64,000 bases of DNA. Source: Micropterix aruncella. Taxonomy: Eukaryota > Arthropoda > Insecta > Lepidoptera > Micropterigidae. Positions within the stretch are counted from its first letter, which is position 1. The number at the start of each line of letters is the position of its first letter. Shown one piece after another: positions 25,690 through 36,195 of the stretch. Made by a program: the position numbers and the translations under genes. The stretch covers positions 16,647,033-16,711,032 of the forward strand of contig OX155960.1 in NCBI GenBank assembly GCA_944548615.1. Direction: 5' to 3'. The notes under the pieces are model-generated. The model had not been told where the DNA came from. It made no database searches and was given only the letters and a program-made list of their open reading frames with translations.

Positions 25690-26840
25690 GTCAAACAACC
25701 GCGATAGTCTTCGAATGGAAATGATGAATTTAAAAGACACTACAAAATGCTGTATTAATTCACACTGTCTTATTCAATTTATACATTCACCTTTGCAAAA
25801 GGTTAAGTAGTTTCATTTGTTATGACCTGTAACAATAGTGAGAAAACAAGTTTGCAGCTACGAATGTTGAAAATGAATTTTGTTGAATGAATGTTGCTTC
25901 GAATGGAACATCGTTGAAAATGAAACAACTGAGCAAGCTGCCCAGAGCCCCCATAAAACTGAGAAATGTTTGCACTTGTTTCGGTTTCGTTGTAAGAAAA
26001 CCGAACAAACCGTCGTGGTGAACGTTGTAGGTAAACTTGTAACAAATCGTTGTAAAGAAACTTGTAAGTTTCACTACCGTTTTATCATTTCGCCATCATC
26101 ACTTTTATTACCTACAGATATTAACTAGATACGATAAAAAAATACCATCGGCTTATTACCTGTGACATTAAATCGTCTTGAAGGGCCAAGTTCGTTAGTA
26201 AACTACGCAATTTACGATAGCAATAAAGACATTTCAATATACCGAAGTAAAGTAGTTTTATTAGTTTTATTAACTAGACTGGACAAGCTAGTATTACTTA
26301 AAACGTGTAGAATTCGGAGGTTCAGATACATTCAATAAATTCTTGGCGCGTATACAAGATGGCTTAGATGTGAGAGAAAAATTTAATTTTCGTTTCTGCT
26401 TTCCACACAAAAGTATATACAATTGAACTAGGAAGTCAGTACATTACGTTACATTTTATTTGTTTGCAGTTGGAAGAATCACAGCCCTTGGATATGTCAC
26501 AATTTAAAATAAAAAAATGTATTTAAAGCTCCGTCAAAATTCGAAAATATGACACTTTGAGAACACATACCTAGAGGAGGAGAAAAATCATGTATCGCCA
26601 TAATGAAATTAGTATTATAAAGCACATACCTTGGTATATATGCCCTCCATGGTAGCTCGTTCGTAAATATTTGTTATTTTAGGCTGAATGAGATATTTTA
26701 TCCGAGTGACAAAATGAGACTATCATGTGATTATTGTACAACGCGTGAAAGTCGCTAATTGAAAAGTACATAATTGGCAATGTATAAATGTCAAGGTAAT
26801 AATTATTCGTCTTAATGAGTTTTTGCGGGATCTAAGTACG
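25690..26840. other. Unassigned sequence
   Basis: There are no convincing exons, tandem repeats or terminal inverted repeats. Open frames of 80-84 codons at 25,803-26,128 overlap one another on both strands and show no recognisable motif. Confidence 0.5.
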
Positions 26841-27340
26841 TGAAATCAACAACTAGGGTTGTCGACTACAGCGGGCGAGCCCGTCACCTCAGGAAGTTTT
26901 AACGATTAGTCGTTCTATCTCCCTGGACTGAGCGCAGAAGACTTGAGGACAAAACAGTCCACCATCTAGCTACGCCACAAGCTCGTAAGAGGCCAACCCC
27001 TTAACCGCGAGATAGCCAGGAGTGTTACCCGGCGGGCCTACACTCACGCCCTTACTTCCAATTGTGACCAGATTACTCCAGTCTCTCGATTGGTTACGAG
27101 TTCGAGGTCGCTTGCGCGGTCCTCTCCCTTACGAAGCGGTGAAACGGTGTTAGGTCCGCAACCACCCCCGCTCTATAGGAAACAGTACTGCTTCCAGACT
27201 CCCCCGACTGTTAGTCAGAGTGCAAGTCGATTGGCTTACGCCGCACGGTGCGCAGACTGTCCAGGAGCGCCAGAAGGTTGATTTCCAGGGAAACTAACCA
27301 TAAGGCCAGAGTCCTACCCAGGCTCGCACTTCATGCTTGG
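26841..27340 (-). mobile_element. PLE 3'-trailer repeat ('R' family), copy D
   Basis: Read on the minus strand this continues directly from the C-terminus of the broken Penelope-type ORF. It shares blocks with 51,179-51,537, 52,780-53,471 and 58,775-59,345 (for example 'ctcctggacag', 'gggggagtctgga', 'cttcctgaggtgacgggct' and an end 'ctagttgt'). Copies share the 3' end and differ in where they start, as expected of a retroelement trailer. I infer that it is the 3' untranslated part of a Penelope-clade element. Confidence 0.65.
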
Positions 27341-27840
27341 AGGCCGTCGGATATGTGTTGAACCGTGAGTGTGACCAACCCTGAACAGAACGTGAAATCA
27401 ACAGTCGTATTTTTTAATTCGCGGCACTGTGCGTCGTCTCTATTGAAGTTCGGGGTTCGTTTTATTGCAATAGCTTCCCGGATCATGCGAGGATAGTAGA
27501 ATTGTTCTTTGGCAGGCACAACGATTTCGAAACAGCAGGATGCCGTAAGACGTCGTTTAGCCCGTATGCGATAAGTGGGGAGCTATCGATTTGACTTACA
27601 ATCGGTCTCAATGGATCATTATCTTTATGGCTTTTTGGTAAGCCATGTAATTTTGAAGGCTGTATATTGCGTGGTTTGGTAGCATAGGCTATTTCTGGGA
27701 TGAAAGTGACAGATTCTTTTGATTACGTCCCTCGCTTGCCTGGTAATTTTTCTCATGGAATTATAATTCACCTTCCAGAACTTACAGAGCAGAGGTAACC
27801 TGAAGAATAGAAGTGACAAATTTGCAAAATGAAGAGGCCC
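27341..27840 (-). pseudogene. Penelope-like element ORF, degraded (RT palm start and C-terminus)
   Basis: The minus strand near 27,560-27,730 reads '[20 protein letters not shown]', the hallmark of the first palm motif of PLE reverse transcriptases (usual form: GLPKIHK followed by LRPIVS). A few dozen bases further on, the frame jumps to '[20 protein letters not shown]', the typical end of Penelope proteins after the GIY-YIG domain. The catalytic RT motifs and the GIY-YIG core that should lie between them (about 1 kb) are missing, so the copy has a large internal deletion. Frameshifts and stops break the rest. It continues at 28,430-28,790. Confidence 0.8.
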
Positions 27841-28355
27841 ACATATACGTCTTCATGTGGAAAAAAATCAATGCTAATAAATATAATACAGAAATTGATG
27901 TATATAATCAAACCATAGCATATAATACTTTTTGGAATATTGGAAACAAATACATCAAATTATGTTCCTCCTAATATGCTTGGAAAAGATGCTTCAATTG
28001 GAAAAATTAAGACACAAACCCGAGAAAAAAGGTGTGCTGTCTTCAAAAGCATTTATGAAATCAGAAAATGTCAAATGGCTAAAAAGTGTGGTTTTTACAG
28101 CGAATCCTCCTACAAATTGCGCAAATGCATGTCCATCAAGTGATATCACTTCAGATGATAAATATTAAATTTCAGTTCTTTATTATATTTTGCCACTTAT
28201 CTACTCACGCCACTGAAGTATAACATGTTAAGTGCCATAGAAGAAATGGGAAAATAGTTATTGATAATATTTGATATAGCTAGTCAAGATTCGAACTTTC
28301 TCAAAAACCTCATGAGGTCACCCGTGCCCAGCGCTATGATGAAAAAGGTAAGATT
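27841..28355. other. Sequence interrupting the Penelope relic, unidentified
   Basis: In intact PLEs the 'ADKG' finger motif and the 'GLPK' motif lie about 60-80 codons apart. Here about 740 bp separates them, so roughly 500 bp of this AT-rich stretch is probably inserted. Overlapping frames of 67-78 codons (27,932-28,168) show nothing recognisable. Confidence 0.45.
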
Positions 28356-28356
28356 T

Positions 28357-28425
28357 TGTTACGAAGGCACCACAAGGTTACGAAGGCAACACACGTGTTT
28401 CGAAGGCAACACACGTGTTAGTATC
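28357..28425. repeat. Short tandem repeat, about 22 bp x 3
   Basis: Three imperfect copies of 'acgaaggcaacacacgtgtt' follow one another. The repeat abuts the Penelope reverse-transcriptase fragment. Confidence 0.7.
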
Positions 28426-28429
28426 TTCT

Positions 28430-28790
28430 AGGAGCATCCTAATTTTTTGCTCGTGATCCACACTATCAAGTATGACGGTTGCGTTGCCTTTATCGGCCCG
28501 CAATACAATTACATCCCTTTTATCCCTCGGAGATTTTAAGCCTTTTCTCTGGGCAGCTGTAGTGTTCGGCTTTGGAAACTTGGCCTCGCGTACGTCGCAC
28601 CCTAGTGCAGTGATCTTGTTAGGTGAGACGACTTTGTCAATGCCACCGATGATACTTTACACAGGCAAACGGTTGGGCGACGGTTCGGTTCGTACATATG
28701 TAGAAAGTGGCATAAAGCATGGAGATATAATAACACCCAAACCCTGGTCTTTTGATACTCATGCGCACGACTTCCTCCGTGATATGATAT
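28430..28790 (-). pseudogene. Penelope-like element ORF, degraded (RT finger region)
   Basis: The minus strand reads 'DVIVLRADKGNATVILDSVD' followed by 'HEQKIRMLLEDT'. This is the conserved finger segment of PLE reverse transcriptases (ADKGNATVI plus a downstream K and LL). It belongs with the fragment at 27,341-27,840 on the same strand. Upstream the frame runs on for about 80 codons without clear motifs. Confidence 0.8.
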
Positions 28791-28794
28791 GATA

Positions 28795-29185
28795 ACTGTT
28801 GAATTTTATCTTGAGTTATTTGCCTGGCGTACTTGTATCGTCACGCTTGTGAGGAAACACAAAGATCATATCGTTGAATCGTGCAAATTATTCCACTCGA
28901 AAGAGATTGACAGCGGAAGTATACTTTCTCCGTCACTTACCTATATCTGATCCACTGTATAAAGGATTCGAGGTATTCGAGCATCTCGACTTCGGAAATG
29001 GTTAATTGACCATCAATGATAAAAGTGCTTCTAGCTATTAAAATAGAGGCGAATCACGGTAACACTAAAGCTCACTCATTCGCGTATACTTGAGAAAAAA
29101 TGTCGGTTGGGATCATCTATATTACTTGTAGTGCGAGATTGACGTAGGGTTAAAAATACAATACGAATATATCAATGGAAAAACA
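28795..29185. other. Unassigned sequence
   Basis: No gene, tandem repeat or inverted repeat was recognised. Confidence 0.5.
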
Positions 29186-29189
29186 GTCT

Positions 29190-29745
29190 GTAACGGACCT
29201 TAAGTCCATTACACGCGATCAACAAATGCATCGATTTCCAGTGAAATATACTGACACAATTCAGCTATTATTTTAACCCGTGCAACAATATTGTTACTCG
29301 GAATATTTTGGATTGCATCATTTATCGGCCTATATAAACCGGCGAAAAAGCAACCAAATTATCATTCCCCGAGTGATCACCTTCCCCCAAGGTTGTGACG
29401 GCATATTCGGTACCCTTCTCACGAGGTGTGTCAACGAATCCGGTCTCGAAGCATCAGTCTGTAATCCCACAGACTCGATCCGTGCCCATTACAAGATACT
29501 TGGAGCACACATACAATCCTCATCCATATATCCTCGTAACCGCAGTCGCGCATCTATACACTCGCGTCAACATAACCTGTTCGGGAAGCGTTATAACTGG
29601 CAATATCAAACCTTCGATCAATACATTCTTTCTACTTCATTCAAAACCGCCTTTCAATACGGAGATTACTCGTAAGTTGACACCACCACCTCACACTGAA
29701 CAATTTGGAGTCTTGTGAGGGGTGGTCCCTCACAAGTCCATAACA
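29190..29745. repeat. Dispersed repeat, about 550 bp (copy 1)
   Basis: This matches 58,090-58,740 in the same order and orientation: 'caacaaatgcat..ttccagtgaaat', 'aatattttggattgc(a/g)tcat', 'agcatcagtctg', 'cgggaagcgtta', 'tttcaatacggagat', 'aagttgacaccacc'. The shared part ends with a hairpin, GTGAGGG-GTGGT-CCCTCAC (about 29,715-29,735). No protein motif was found in the 107- and 131-codon frames here. At 58 kb the copy directly precedes an R-family repeat, so it may belong to the same element. Confidence 0.7.
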
Positions 29746-31305
29746 ATCTATACAGGTGGTGTAACAACGCAGATAGGGGTGGACCATGGTCTGGTATTCA
29801 GATAGTAGTGGTAATTCATATATTTTTTATCGTATCAATGGTGTTGTCATTTTACAAATTTTGTATTCAGAGTCCCAAAATTACATTAAATAAGTATCCA
29901 ATTGAAGAAATTAGCACTATCGGACCTGATGGAATATACTCTAGTAGTATTATACAAACTACTGCAAGCAATATGTAGTTGTTATTAACAAGCTTTTTGT
30001 ATATGACTAGTTTGAGTGTCTTACCTATTTTAAATACAGGTAAAAAATATATGAGTAGTATCATTACCTGAATATAATAATTTTAAATAATCATGAATTG
30101 TTCGATTAAGACCACATAAATAGTAAAATAAATCCAAATAATAGCAGCTTGAAAATGACAAAAATAATGAAATTAAATAATTAACATAATCACTTTAATA
30201 ATAATATGCTGAAATGCGACAAATATACTGGTTTGGCTTCCGCAAAACCACAACGACTTCAAACGTTTTTATAGAGTATATCGGGCGATGTACATACATA
30301 ACTTACTAGGTAATTGTGCTTATTCCATCGTAATTTGCTGTCAATTCTTAAACCAAAAAGGGAACTGTGTTATAATATCATATTTTTATTATAGCAATCC
30401 CCTATGGTTATCACTTGATAATCACAGATAAGTTACGTTTTCAGTGATTTCAAGACGTTGAAAAAGTCGTAGTTTTCAAAATAATCATTTTACCAATCCC
30501 AATTTCGGAGAAGTATTACTATTTTAACAGTTAGTTTTTATCAATTCAAAAGTACATTAATGTTTTTGAAAGGTACGCCGAAAATGAATAAACTATGTTT
30601 TATTTGTTACTTTTTTGTTATTTTTCCAATTCTTGGTCATTTTGGCATGCCCTGCGTAACTAGAACGGATAGGAAACTATAAGTGATAACACTGATAAAC
30701 TATAAGTGATAACAATGTAAACCAAGGATAACATAGCGTAACAATTGTTCCTATTCTATGAGAAGAAATCCTGCCTGAGGCGGTACAAAATAATCAAATC
30801 TAATTCAAGGTCTTTTTATGGCGTCTTCTTTGCTTTTCCTTTTCTATCCTTCCCACGATAATTTTATATGTATGGACTCTGGTGCGAACAGTAATCGATT
30901 TAACGTTAATTAAAACTCCTCCCTCTTGCGGCACTCAGCGCACCATGAAAATAAACTTTACCGACTGCCGATACGTGTTGCGACCACATAATATTTCCAT
31001 AAATTATATTTATGGTTATGTTTATCTTATCTGTATTCATTCCTCATACAATCCTTTTAAGGCCAGGTCAAGGTAAGGTCTATATACAGACGATGCAAAG
31101 CACATTTACGCTAATGGAACTGCCCTCGTGATCCAATGAGACAGAATAGCTACTAATTAATGTATTAATTAATTTATTTTATTTTATCCATAATTAAAAA
31201 TACGAGTTACAAAAAATCCTTATCCTAGCTAGCACACAATGAATTTTTCAATAAGTGTACATATTCTAAACCTAGCTCAGAAAGGAGATACATCTCTGAC
31301 ATATA
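29746..31305. other. AT-rich unassigned sequence
   Basis: This contains only short, AT-driven open frames (up to 87 codons at 29,715-29,978) without recognisable domains. No exon of pipe could be identified. Confidence 0.5.
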
Positions 31306-31309
31306 TACA

Positions 31310-31712
31310 GGTTGAGTTTTTAATTACAGACCTCTTTGAAGAAAGTAAATCAGTAAGAGCAAATAAGCTTCTAATTTTAAAAAATGGAAAAACCAAAAAA
31401 AAAAACTTTTCATTTTTTTTATTTTTAGTCACATTAATTTATTGTTGTGAAAAATAGTATAAAACGAGTTATCGTGTTGCGCTATCGAGCGATAGGTAAA
31501 ATATCGCAAATATTTTTTTTTTCGCGATATTCTACCGATTACTGGGTGGCGTAGCGCGCTGAACACCTGTCAAACTTTTATTTATGAGTAAAAAAAATCA
31601 AATTAACAGAAAAAAATATTTTTTTTGTTTTTCCTAAGGTTTTTATCAAAGTTGCTTATTCGCTCGTACTGATTTACCTACTTCAAGGATGTCACTAATT
31701 AAAAACTCACCC
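31310..31712. mobile_element. Fold-back MITE, about 403 bp
   Basis: The left end 'ggttgagtttttaatta' pairs with the right end 'taattaaaaactcacc'. Similarity continues inward for about 100 bp ('gtaaatcagtaagagcaaat' against the complement of 'attcgctcgtactgatttac'). The centre is a second inverted repeat, 'ggtaaaatatcgc' with 'gcgatattctacc' (31,494-31,533). No open frame of interest is present. The superfamily is not identified. Confidence 0.7.
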
Positions 31713-32427
<715 letters not shown>

Positions 32428-32467
32428 GGCGATTAGTGTTTCTTAAATATTAATGATTTTTATAAAA

Positions 32468-32515
32468 TGTATATCAATATTTCGGCTCAGCCGTCGTCAA
32501 GATATATGACATTTC
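32468..32515 (-). ncRNA. Hammerhead-ribozyme-like motif, copy 1
   Basis: The minus strand reads 'cttgacgacggctgagccga' followed by 'aatattgatatac'. It can be drawn as a hammerhead core: TTGACGA in place of CUGANGA, a short stem II GGC-tga-GCC, the invariant GAAA, and a tiny stem III ATAT-tg-ATAT ending in U-A at the expected cleavage position. Hammerheads with a very short helix III are known in PLE terminal repeats. One core position deviates and stem I is weak, so activity is uncertain. Confidence 0.4.
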
Positions 32516-32698
32516 TGAAATCGAACAATTCGTTGAAAATTTAAATTCAAGGAATCGAACAAAAAGAAATGGATTAATAATATTTTACACGATTTAGTTA
32601 AGGTACCATAACCAACCGTGCAAAACGTTATTTTAAAATGAATGATTATAAATTAAAAGAAAAAGCATTTGATGATTATGATAATATGATAAACCTTA

Positions 32699-35629
32699 TT
32701 AATTTTGCCTATTGAGACCGGAACCTTTGCAAGCGCCTAAAATATAAATATAAGCCAATTCCCAAGATTTGACGTCCCTTTCTTTTGCATTATCCCCAAG
32801 GCATTTTATTATTTTAACTTTAAAACATTGATCAAAAGATAAATTATGCGCCCTGGCATGCAAAGATATTGGGAGTTGGCTTTCATTTCCTACACTAGCC
32901 CTATGATTATTTAGTCTAATATTAAGTGGTGTTGTTGTTTCACCGATATAAAAGGCATCACAAGTCCTGCACAGAAGTTGATATACTATATTTTTTGAAA
33001 TACAACTGCAATGAAAGGGAACCCTGTAACTATTAGTAGTATTTGGACTGGTAAAAAAAGGACTTAGATCTAACAGAGGACAAGTTTTACAACGTGGACG
33101 ACCACAAGGTTGAAGCCCAAAAGTATTATTACCAATAGAGAAATTTTGATTATTTTTTGTTTTGTTTAATATTGATCTAATATTAGGTGGTCTGCGGAAA
33201 GATAAAATTGGCGGTGAATCTAAGAGATCCTTAGTGGATGCATCATTAGAAATGATGGGGAATAAATCAGATAATATATCTCGCAGTTTCTCAGCACCAG
33301 GAAAATAAGTGGTGCTAAGAAAGATTTTATTATTTTTATTATTTTTATTTGAAGAAATTTTAGGTTTTGGTATATATTTTACTTCAGAGTTTAGAATATG
33401 TTTATCCAATAGAGGAGCAGGGTATTTTCTTTCAAGAAGAGATTGCTTTAGATTATTGAGATATTTATCTAAATTTTCTTTGTTGTTAACTAAACGGTGT
33501 CCGCGAATGGACATTGAGTAGGGAATGGATCTCTTGGTGTGAAATGGATGACAGCTATCAAAGTGTAAATACTGTTCTTTATTTGTAGGTTTTATATGAA
33601 TCGCGGTTTTAATTTTACCTTCGGAAATTGTTAAATCAACATCTAAGAAAGTAATTTGTGATTTAGAAATGGTATGAGTGAAATTCAAAGGGCCAAAATT
33701 ATTTAGGTCGTCAAGAAAGGTTGTTAGAGTAGTTTGTCCGTGTGGCCAAATCATTACTATGTCGTCAATAAATCTATACCATAATATGGGTTTTAAATTT
33801 TGCGTTTGAAGAAAATTTTGCTCGAATAATCCCATGAAAAGGTTGGCATACGAAGGGGCCATTCGCGTGCCCATAGCAGTCCCTTTAATTTGAAGATAAA
33901 ATTCATCTTCAAAGGAGAAAGCATTACACGTTAAGACAAACTCGGCTAATTTGCAAAGAAAATCCGTAGAAGGTATTTGAGGATGAGGTCTCTCATCAAG
34001 AAAATAAGAAATGGCTTCCAATCCTAAATTATGAGGAATATTGGTATACAGGGATATGGCGTCAATAGTAACAAATAATAGGTCGTCTGACTTTGGAATT
34101 ACAGTATTCTTTAAAATATCAATAAAATGATAGCTGTCTTTGATATGAGAATTTAGATTTTTCACAAAAGGTTGTAAAAAATAATCTACAAAAGCCGAAA
34201 TTCTTTCTGTCGGAGAGTTAAAGCTTGCGACTATTGGTCGTCCAGGATTATTAGGCTTGTGAATTTTAGGTAATAGGTAAAAATTTGGAGTTCTGATAGG
34301 ATCAGGAATTAAAGTTTTAACATCTTCGTCTGATAATTTTTCATTTGATTTATTTTGTTCAATATATTTTTTTATTTTCACTGCAAAATTTTTGTTTGGA
34401 TCTCTAGATAGTTTTTTATAGAAAGTTTCATCTCTAAGTTGTCTCAAGCCTTCAGTAACATAGTCAGTTTTGTTAAGTATGACAGTAGTGGAACCTTTAT
34501 CAGCCGGCAAAATGACGATGCTGGTATCCTTGCTAAGACTCTCAAGAGCTGCACGTTCATCTACTGACAAGTTTGATGTTGGCTTGAGGCTATTTAGAAA
34601 AGATGGCTGTGTTACTTTGTTTAATAAAATAGTAATAAAATTTTCTACCGGATGATTTTTTGGTAATGGAGGGGGTTCTTTATTGGAGTGTGGACGAAAT
34701 TTAGCTAGTGCATTGTGTAATTTAATATTATTATTGTTATTCTTTTGATTTGAATGCCAAAATTCGCGCCATCTTAAATTACGACAAAATTTAACAACAT
34801 CATTACCAAAACTAAAATGGTTCACATTTTGAGTCGGTGTGAAATTTAGACCTTTAGCTAATACTAAATATTCATTGTGGTTAATTACTTTGGATGACAA
34901 GTTTTTAACAGCATTTTTTTCTCTAGGAGATGGACCTTGTATATTATTAGAATATGATACTGATGGTGTTATACTGTTATTAATTTGGTTTACTAATGTG
35001 GCACGTATTGGTACGGAATCTGATACTAATGGAAATATATTGTTAGTAATTTGGTTTACTGATAGGGTGTGCATCGGAGAGGAAAGAGTACCTTGGTGAA
35101 CTGCTGGGATAACATTTCGAAGTGAATTTGAATTCCTTGTTTTGTTAACATTGGAATCACTGTAATTTGAAATGGAAACTGGATTCAAAATGTTTCGTGT
35201 ATTGTTACTTGGGATAATGCAAATTTTCTGAAAGTTCTTTAGTAAATTAAGGAACTTTTTATCGTGTTTTAATCTAATATTTCGTAAATCTGTTACAGAA
35301 TTGTTAACTATTTTATGAGCTTCTTGAAATAAGAAAGGAGAATGTGTTGTTATCATGTTAACATAAAAACACAGTGAGTTTAAATGTTTATCAACTAAAA
35401 TTTGATATTCATTTCGCAAAACAGACGTAATTTCCATTGAATACCTTAAACGGATTGCGGTGAAATCATATCGAATTTCTGTACTAATTGCTGCGAAAGG
35501 AAATTTTGGTAATAACCCTTTAGGGCAAATGTTGTTTTCTAAACATTTAGAAAGAAATTCAACGTGTCCCGTGAATTTAGCTGTCTTAAGTGAATGGTAA
35601 TTTATTTGGTTTAACCAATGAGTGTACAT
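32699..35629 (-). CDS. PLE polyprotein copy 1: reverse transcriptase + GIY-YIG endonuclease (976 aa)
   Basis: This is an intact ORF for the protein that copies and inserts the element. Residues 1-340 are a lineage-specific N-terminal part. The finger motif LPADKG is at 374-379, and LLPKIHKPN followed by GRPIVAS comes next. Catalytic motif A (VTIDAISLYTNIP) has its Asp at 523. Motif B is GTAMGTRMAPSYANL, and catalytic motif C is YRFIDD with Asp 622 and 623, followed by ITFLDVDL. A Cys cluster (C842, C847, C850, then HCSC) precedes the GIY-YIG nuclease, seen as NIVY (880-883), FYIG (893-896), the conserved Arg in LNIRLNNHR, Glu 957 in SWELAY and the terminal GLNR. All key residues of both enzymes are present. 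The ATG was chosen because the stop-free frame extends only about 25 codons further upstream and the same ATG is kept in all copies. Confidence 0.93.
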   Translation of the reverse strand: MYTHWLNQINYHSLKTAKFTGHVEFLSKCLENNICPKGLLPKFPFAAISTEIRYDFTAIRLRYSMEITSVLRNEYQILVDKHLNSLCFYVNMITTHSPFLFQEAHKIVNNSVTDLRNIRLKHDKKFLNLLKNFQKICIIPSNNTRNILNPVSISNYSDSNVNKTRNSNSLRNVIPAVHQGTLSSPMHTLSVNQITNNIFPLVSDSVPIRATLVNQINNSITPSVSYSNNIQGPSPREKNAVKNLSSKVINHNEYLVLAKGLNFTPTQNVNHFSFGNDVVKFCRNLRWREFWHSNQKNNNNNIKLHNALAKFRPHSNKEPPPLPKNHPVENFITILLNKVTQPSFLNSLKPTSNLSVDERAALESLSKDTSIVILPADKGSTTVILNKTDYVTEGLRQLRDETFYKKLSRDPNKNFAVKIKKYIEQNKSNEKLSDEDVKTLIPDPIRTPNFYLLPKIHKPNNPGRPIVASFNSPTERISAFVDYFLQPFVKNLNSHIKDSYHFIDILKNTVIPKSDDLLFVTIDAISLYTNIPHNLGLEAISYFLDERPHPQIPSTDFLCKLAEFVLTCNAFSFEDEFYLQIKGTAMGTRMAPSYANLFMGLFEQNFLQTQNLKPILWYRFIDDIVMIWPHGQTTLTTFLDDLNNFGPLNFTHTISKSQITFLDVDLTISEGKIKTAIHIKPTNKEQYLHFDSCHPFHTKRSIPYSMSIRGHRLVNNKENLDKYLNNLKQSLLERKYPAPLLDKHILNSEVKYIPKPKISSNKNNKNNKIFLSTTYFPGAEKLRDILSDLFPIISNDASTKDLLDSPPILSFRRPPNIRSILNKTKNNQNFSIGNNTFGLQPCGRPRCKTCPLLDLSPFFTSPNTTNSYRVPFHCSCISKNIVYQLLCRTCDAFYIGETTTPLNIRLNNHRASVGNESQLPISLHARAHNLSFDQCFKVKIIKCLGDNAKERDVKSWELAYIYILGACKGSGLNRQN

Positions 35630-35697
35630 AATGGATGTGATTGCAACATAATTAAAATTAGGTAATATTTTAATATTTGATTGTAAATGTGTAAATT

Positions 35698-35924
35698 ATT
35701 ATTTTTTCAAATTGAAATTATGTTTATCACTAAATAAATGAAATGATAAAATAATGAAAGGGCACTTATCTGGTCTGTGGTGACCAGGAGTGACTCCACG
35801 CCTTTTTCGTTTTCTCTTCTCTCAGTATTTGCGGTTTCCTACTGTGGTATTCGAACCTTTCTACTTTATCCTACAGCGGCGACACAACAATGCGAAAGAC
35901 GAGAATGAATGCTGGAAAATAATA
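35698..35924 (-). repeat. PLE pseudo-LTR between copies 1 and 2
   Basis: This is the shared boundary of the head-to-tail copies. On the minus strand it lies downstream of ORF copy 2 and upstream of ORF copy 1, the place where a PLE promoter is expected. Confidence 0.85.
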
Positions 35925-35964
35925 GGCGATTAGTGTTTCTTAAATATTAATGATTTTTATAAAA

Positions 35965-36012
35965 TGTATATCAATATTTCGGCTCAGCCGTCGTCAAGAT
36001 ATATGACATTTC
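35965..36012 (-). ncRNA. Hammerhead-ribozyme-like motif, copy 2
   Basis: This is identical to the motif at 32,468-32,515, one repeat period (3,497 bp) away. It lies between the end of ORF copy 2 and the pseudo-LTR, so a transcript of the tandem could in principle be cut into unit lengths here. Confidence 0.4.
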
Positions 36013-36195
36013 TGAAATCGAACAATTCGTTGAAAATTTAAATTCAAGGAATCGAACAAAAAGAAATGGATTAATAATATTTTACACGATTTAGTTAAGG
36101 TACCATAACCAACCGTGCAAAACGTTATTTTAAAATGAATGATTATAAATTAAAAGAAAAAGCATTTGATGATTATGATAATATGATAAACCTTA

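Noticed and set aside
28472..28792. 106-codon plus-strand frame
   Set aside because: The minus strand here encodes the PLE finger motif ADKGNATVI, so the plus frame is a shadow.
34839..35099. Plus-strand frames of 61-86 codons opposite the PLE ORFs (also at 33,309-33,521, 34,470-34,655 and equivalents in copies 2 and 3)
   Set aside because: They are antisense shadows of the reverse transcriptase gene; they are conserved only because the copies are identical.
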